DNA from: Gracilaria domingensis
Taxonomy: Eukaryota > Rhodophyta > Florideophyceae > Gracilariales > Gracilariaceae
Assembly: GCA_022539475.1 (NCBI GenBank)
Contig: VCMS01000327.1
Location: 1 to 60,000, forward strand
DNA length: 60,000 bases
Reading direction: 5' to 3'
The notes under the pieces were generated by a model. That model saw only the letters and a list, made by a program, of their open reading frames with translations, was not told the origin of the DNA and searched no databases. The position numbers were made by a program, and so were the translations under genes. Each line of letters starts with the position of its first letter. Within the stretch, counting starts at the first letter, position 1. Positions 59,661-60,000 of this stretch are shown in pieces.

Positions 59661-60000
59661 CGATACAGTACCACCGCAACGCCCAGGGAACGGCCACACC
59701 AGCGCGCTGGAAGCATGCCAAGTAGATAAGGTGCCGTGGAAACGATCCATGACATATCATTCGGTAACAACGTCGTGCCGACCGGGAACTGACCACATGT
59801 CACCTTGGTGGATCGTCCGCCCGCCATGACGGCTTCGACCGGCTCGCGCACGCTCGCAAAGAACACGATTTCGGAAGAAGGCGCTGCCACGCCTAGGATT
59901 TTCATCCAGCTTCGGCTTCCGGTTAACGCCATCACGCCACGCAATGAGCATGACCGCTTTTTCCCTAGAAACGGCCGTTGCGTCTCTCGCGACGCATCGC
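59661..60000. other. Downstream part of element D, nothing identified
   Basis: By comparison with element C this should be the stretch between chromodomain and antisense gene. Short ORFs on both strands show no resemblance to the antisense proteins of A or C. The tandem purine repeat of C is not present. Confidence 0.4.

Larger units (their letters stand above)
38842..60000 (+). mobile_element. Element D: decayed Ty3/gypsy chromodomain element, split by element C
   Basis: The 5' LTR starts at 38842 (TGTAGTGAAACGC), is interrupted at 39164 by element C, and resumes at 51532 to end CACTACA at 51950. Then come the primer-binding site (51954), gag (52059-54260), pol and linker, and a chromodomain remnant (about 59,500). 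The 3' part lies beyond the window. It is closely related to element C but has many frameshifts, in-frame stops and a damaged protease site, so it is dead and older than C. If it carries the antisense gene, that would lie just past 60,000. Confidence 0.9.

Noticed and set aside
59420..59944. 174-codon minus-strand ORF at the window end as the antisense gene of element D
   Set aside because: It shows none of the EVC, WSV or EW signature, and by comparison with C that gene should lie beyond 60,000.

Overview
The window is nuclear DNA of a eukaryote. The host genes have short GT-AG introns (64-93 nt in the models below), intergenic gaps are small, and one gene is a roughly 2,000-residue N-end-rule ubiquitin ligase of the UBR1/PRT6 type. 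A unicellular alga, perhaps a red alga, is my best guess, but nothing here proves the lineage. About two thirds of the window is transposable elements.

Left end (1 to about 14,480). A Ty3/gypsy chromodomain retrotransposon (element A, 464-11857, 5-bp target duplication CTTCC) sits inside the gag gene of a second, minus-strand element (B). The two halves of B's gag lie at 1-463 and 11858-13407. Past B's primer-binding site and LTR is a pogo/Tigger-like transposase remnant.

Middle (about 15,600-38,800) is the host region. It holds an LRR protein, a two-exon beta-strand-rich protein, a Cys-rich type II membrane protein, the UBR ligase, a three-exon small protein, a two-ORF non-LTR retrotransposon with a restriction-like endonuclease domain (minus strand), a two-exon coiled-coil protein and a cystathionine beta-lyase.

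Right end (38,842-60,000). A second chromodomain element (C, 39165-51526, target duplication CCACT, near-identical 816-bp LTRs) is inserted inside the 5' LTR of a third, decayed one (D, 38842-39164 continuing at 51532 and running off the window).

All four LTR elements share an 18-nt primer-binding site that fits the 3' end of a tRNA-Tyr. A, C and D have gag and pol in a -1 relation with a frameshift-type signal at the gag stop. They also carry internal copies of a polypurine tract.

The most interesting system is that A and C each carry a long antisense gene (908 and 681 codons) between pol and the 3' LTR. The two products are diverged but share a conserved core, so this is a real gene family of this retrotransposon group. 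In addition, element A alone is studded with at least 48 copies of the palindrome CCANNTGG (about 3 expected), spread over LTRs, leader, pol and the antisense gene. This suggests an element-specific DNA-binding site array, possibly read by the antisense product. That last link is inference.
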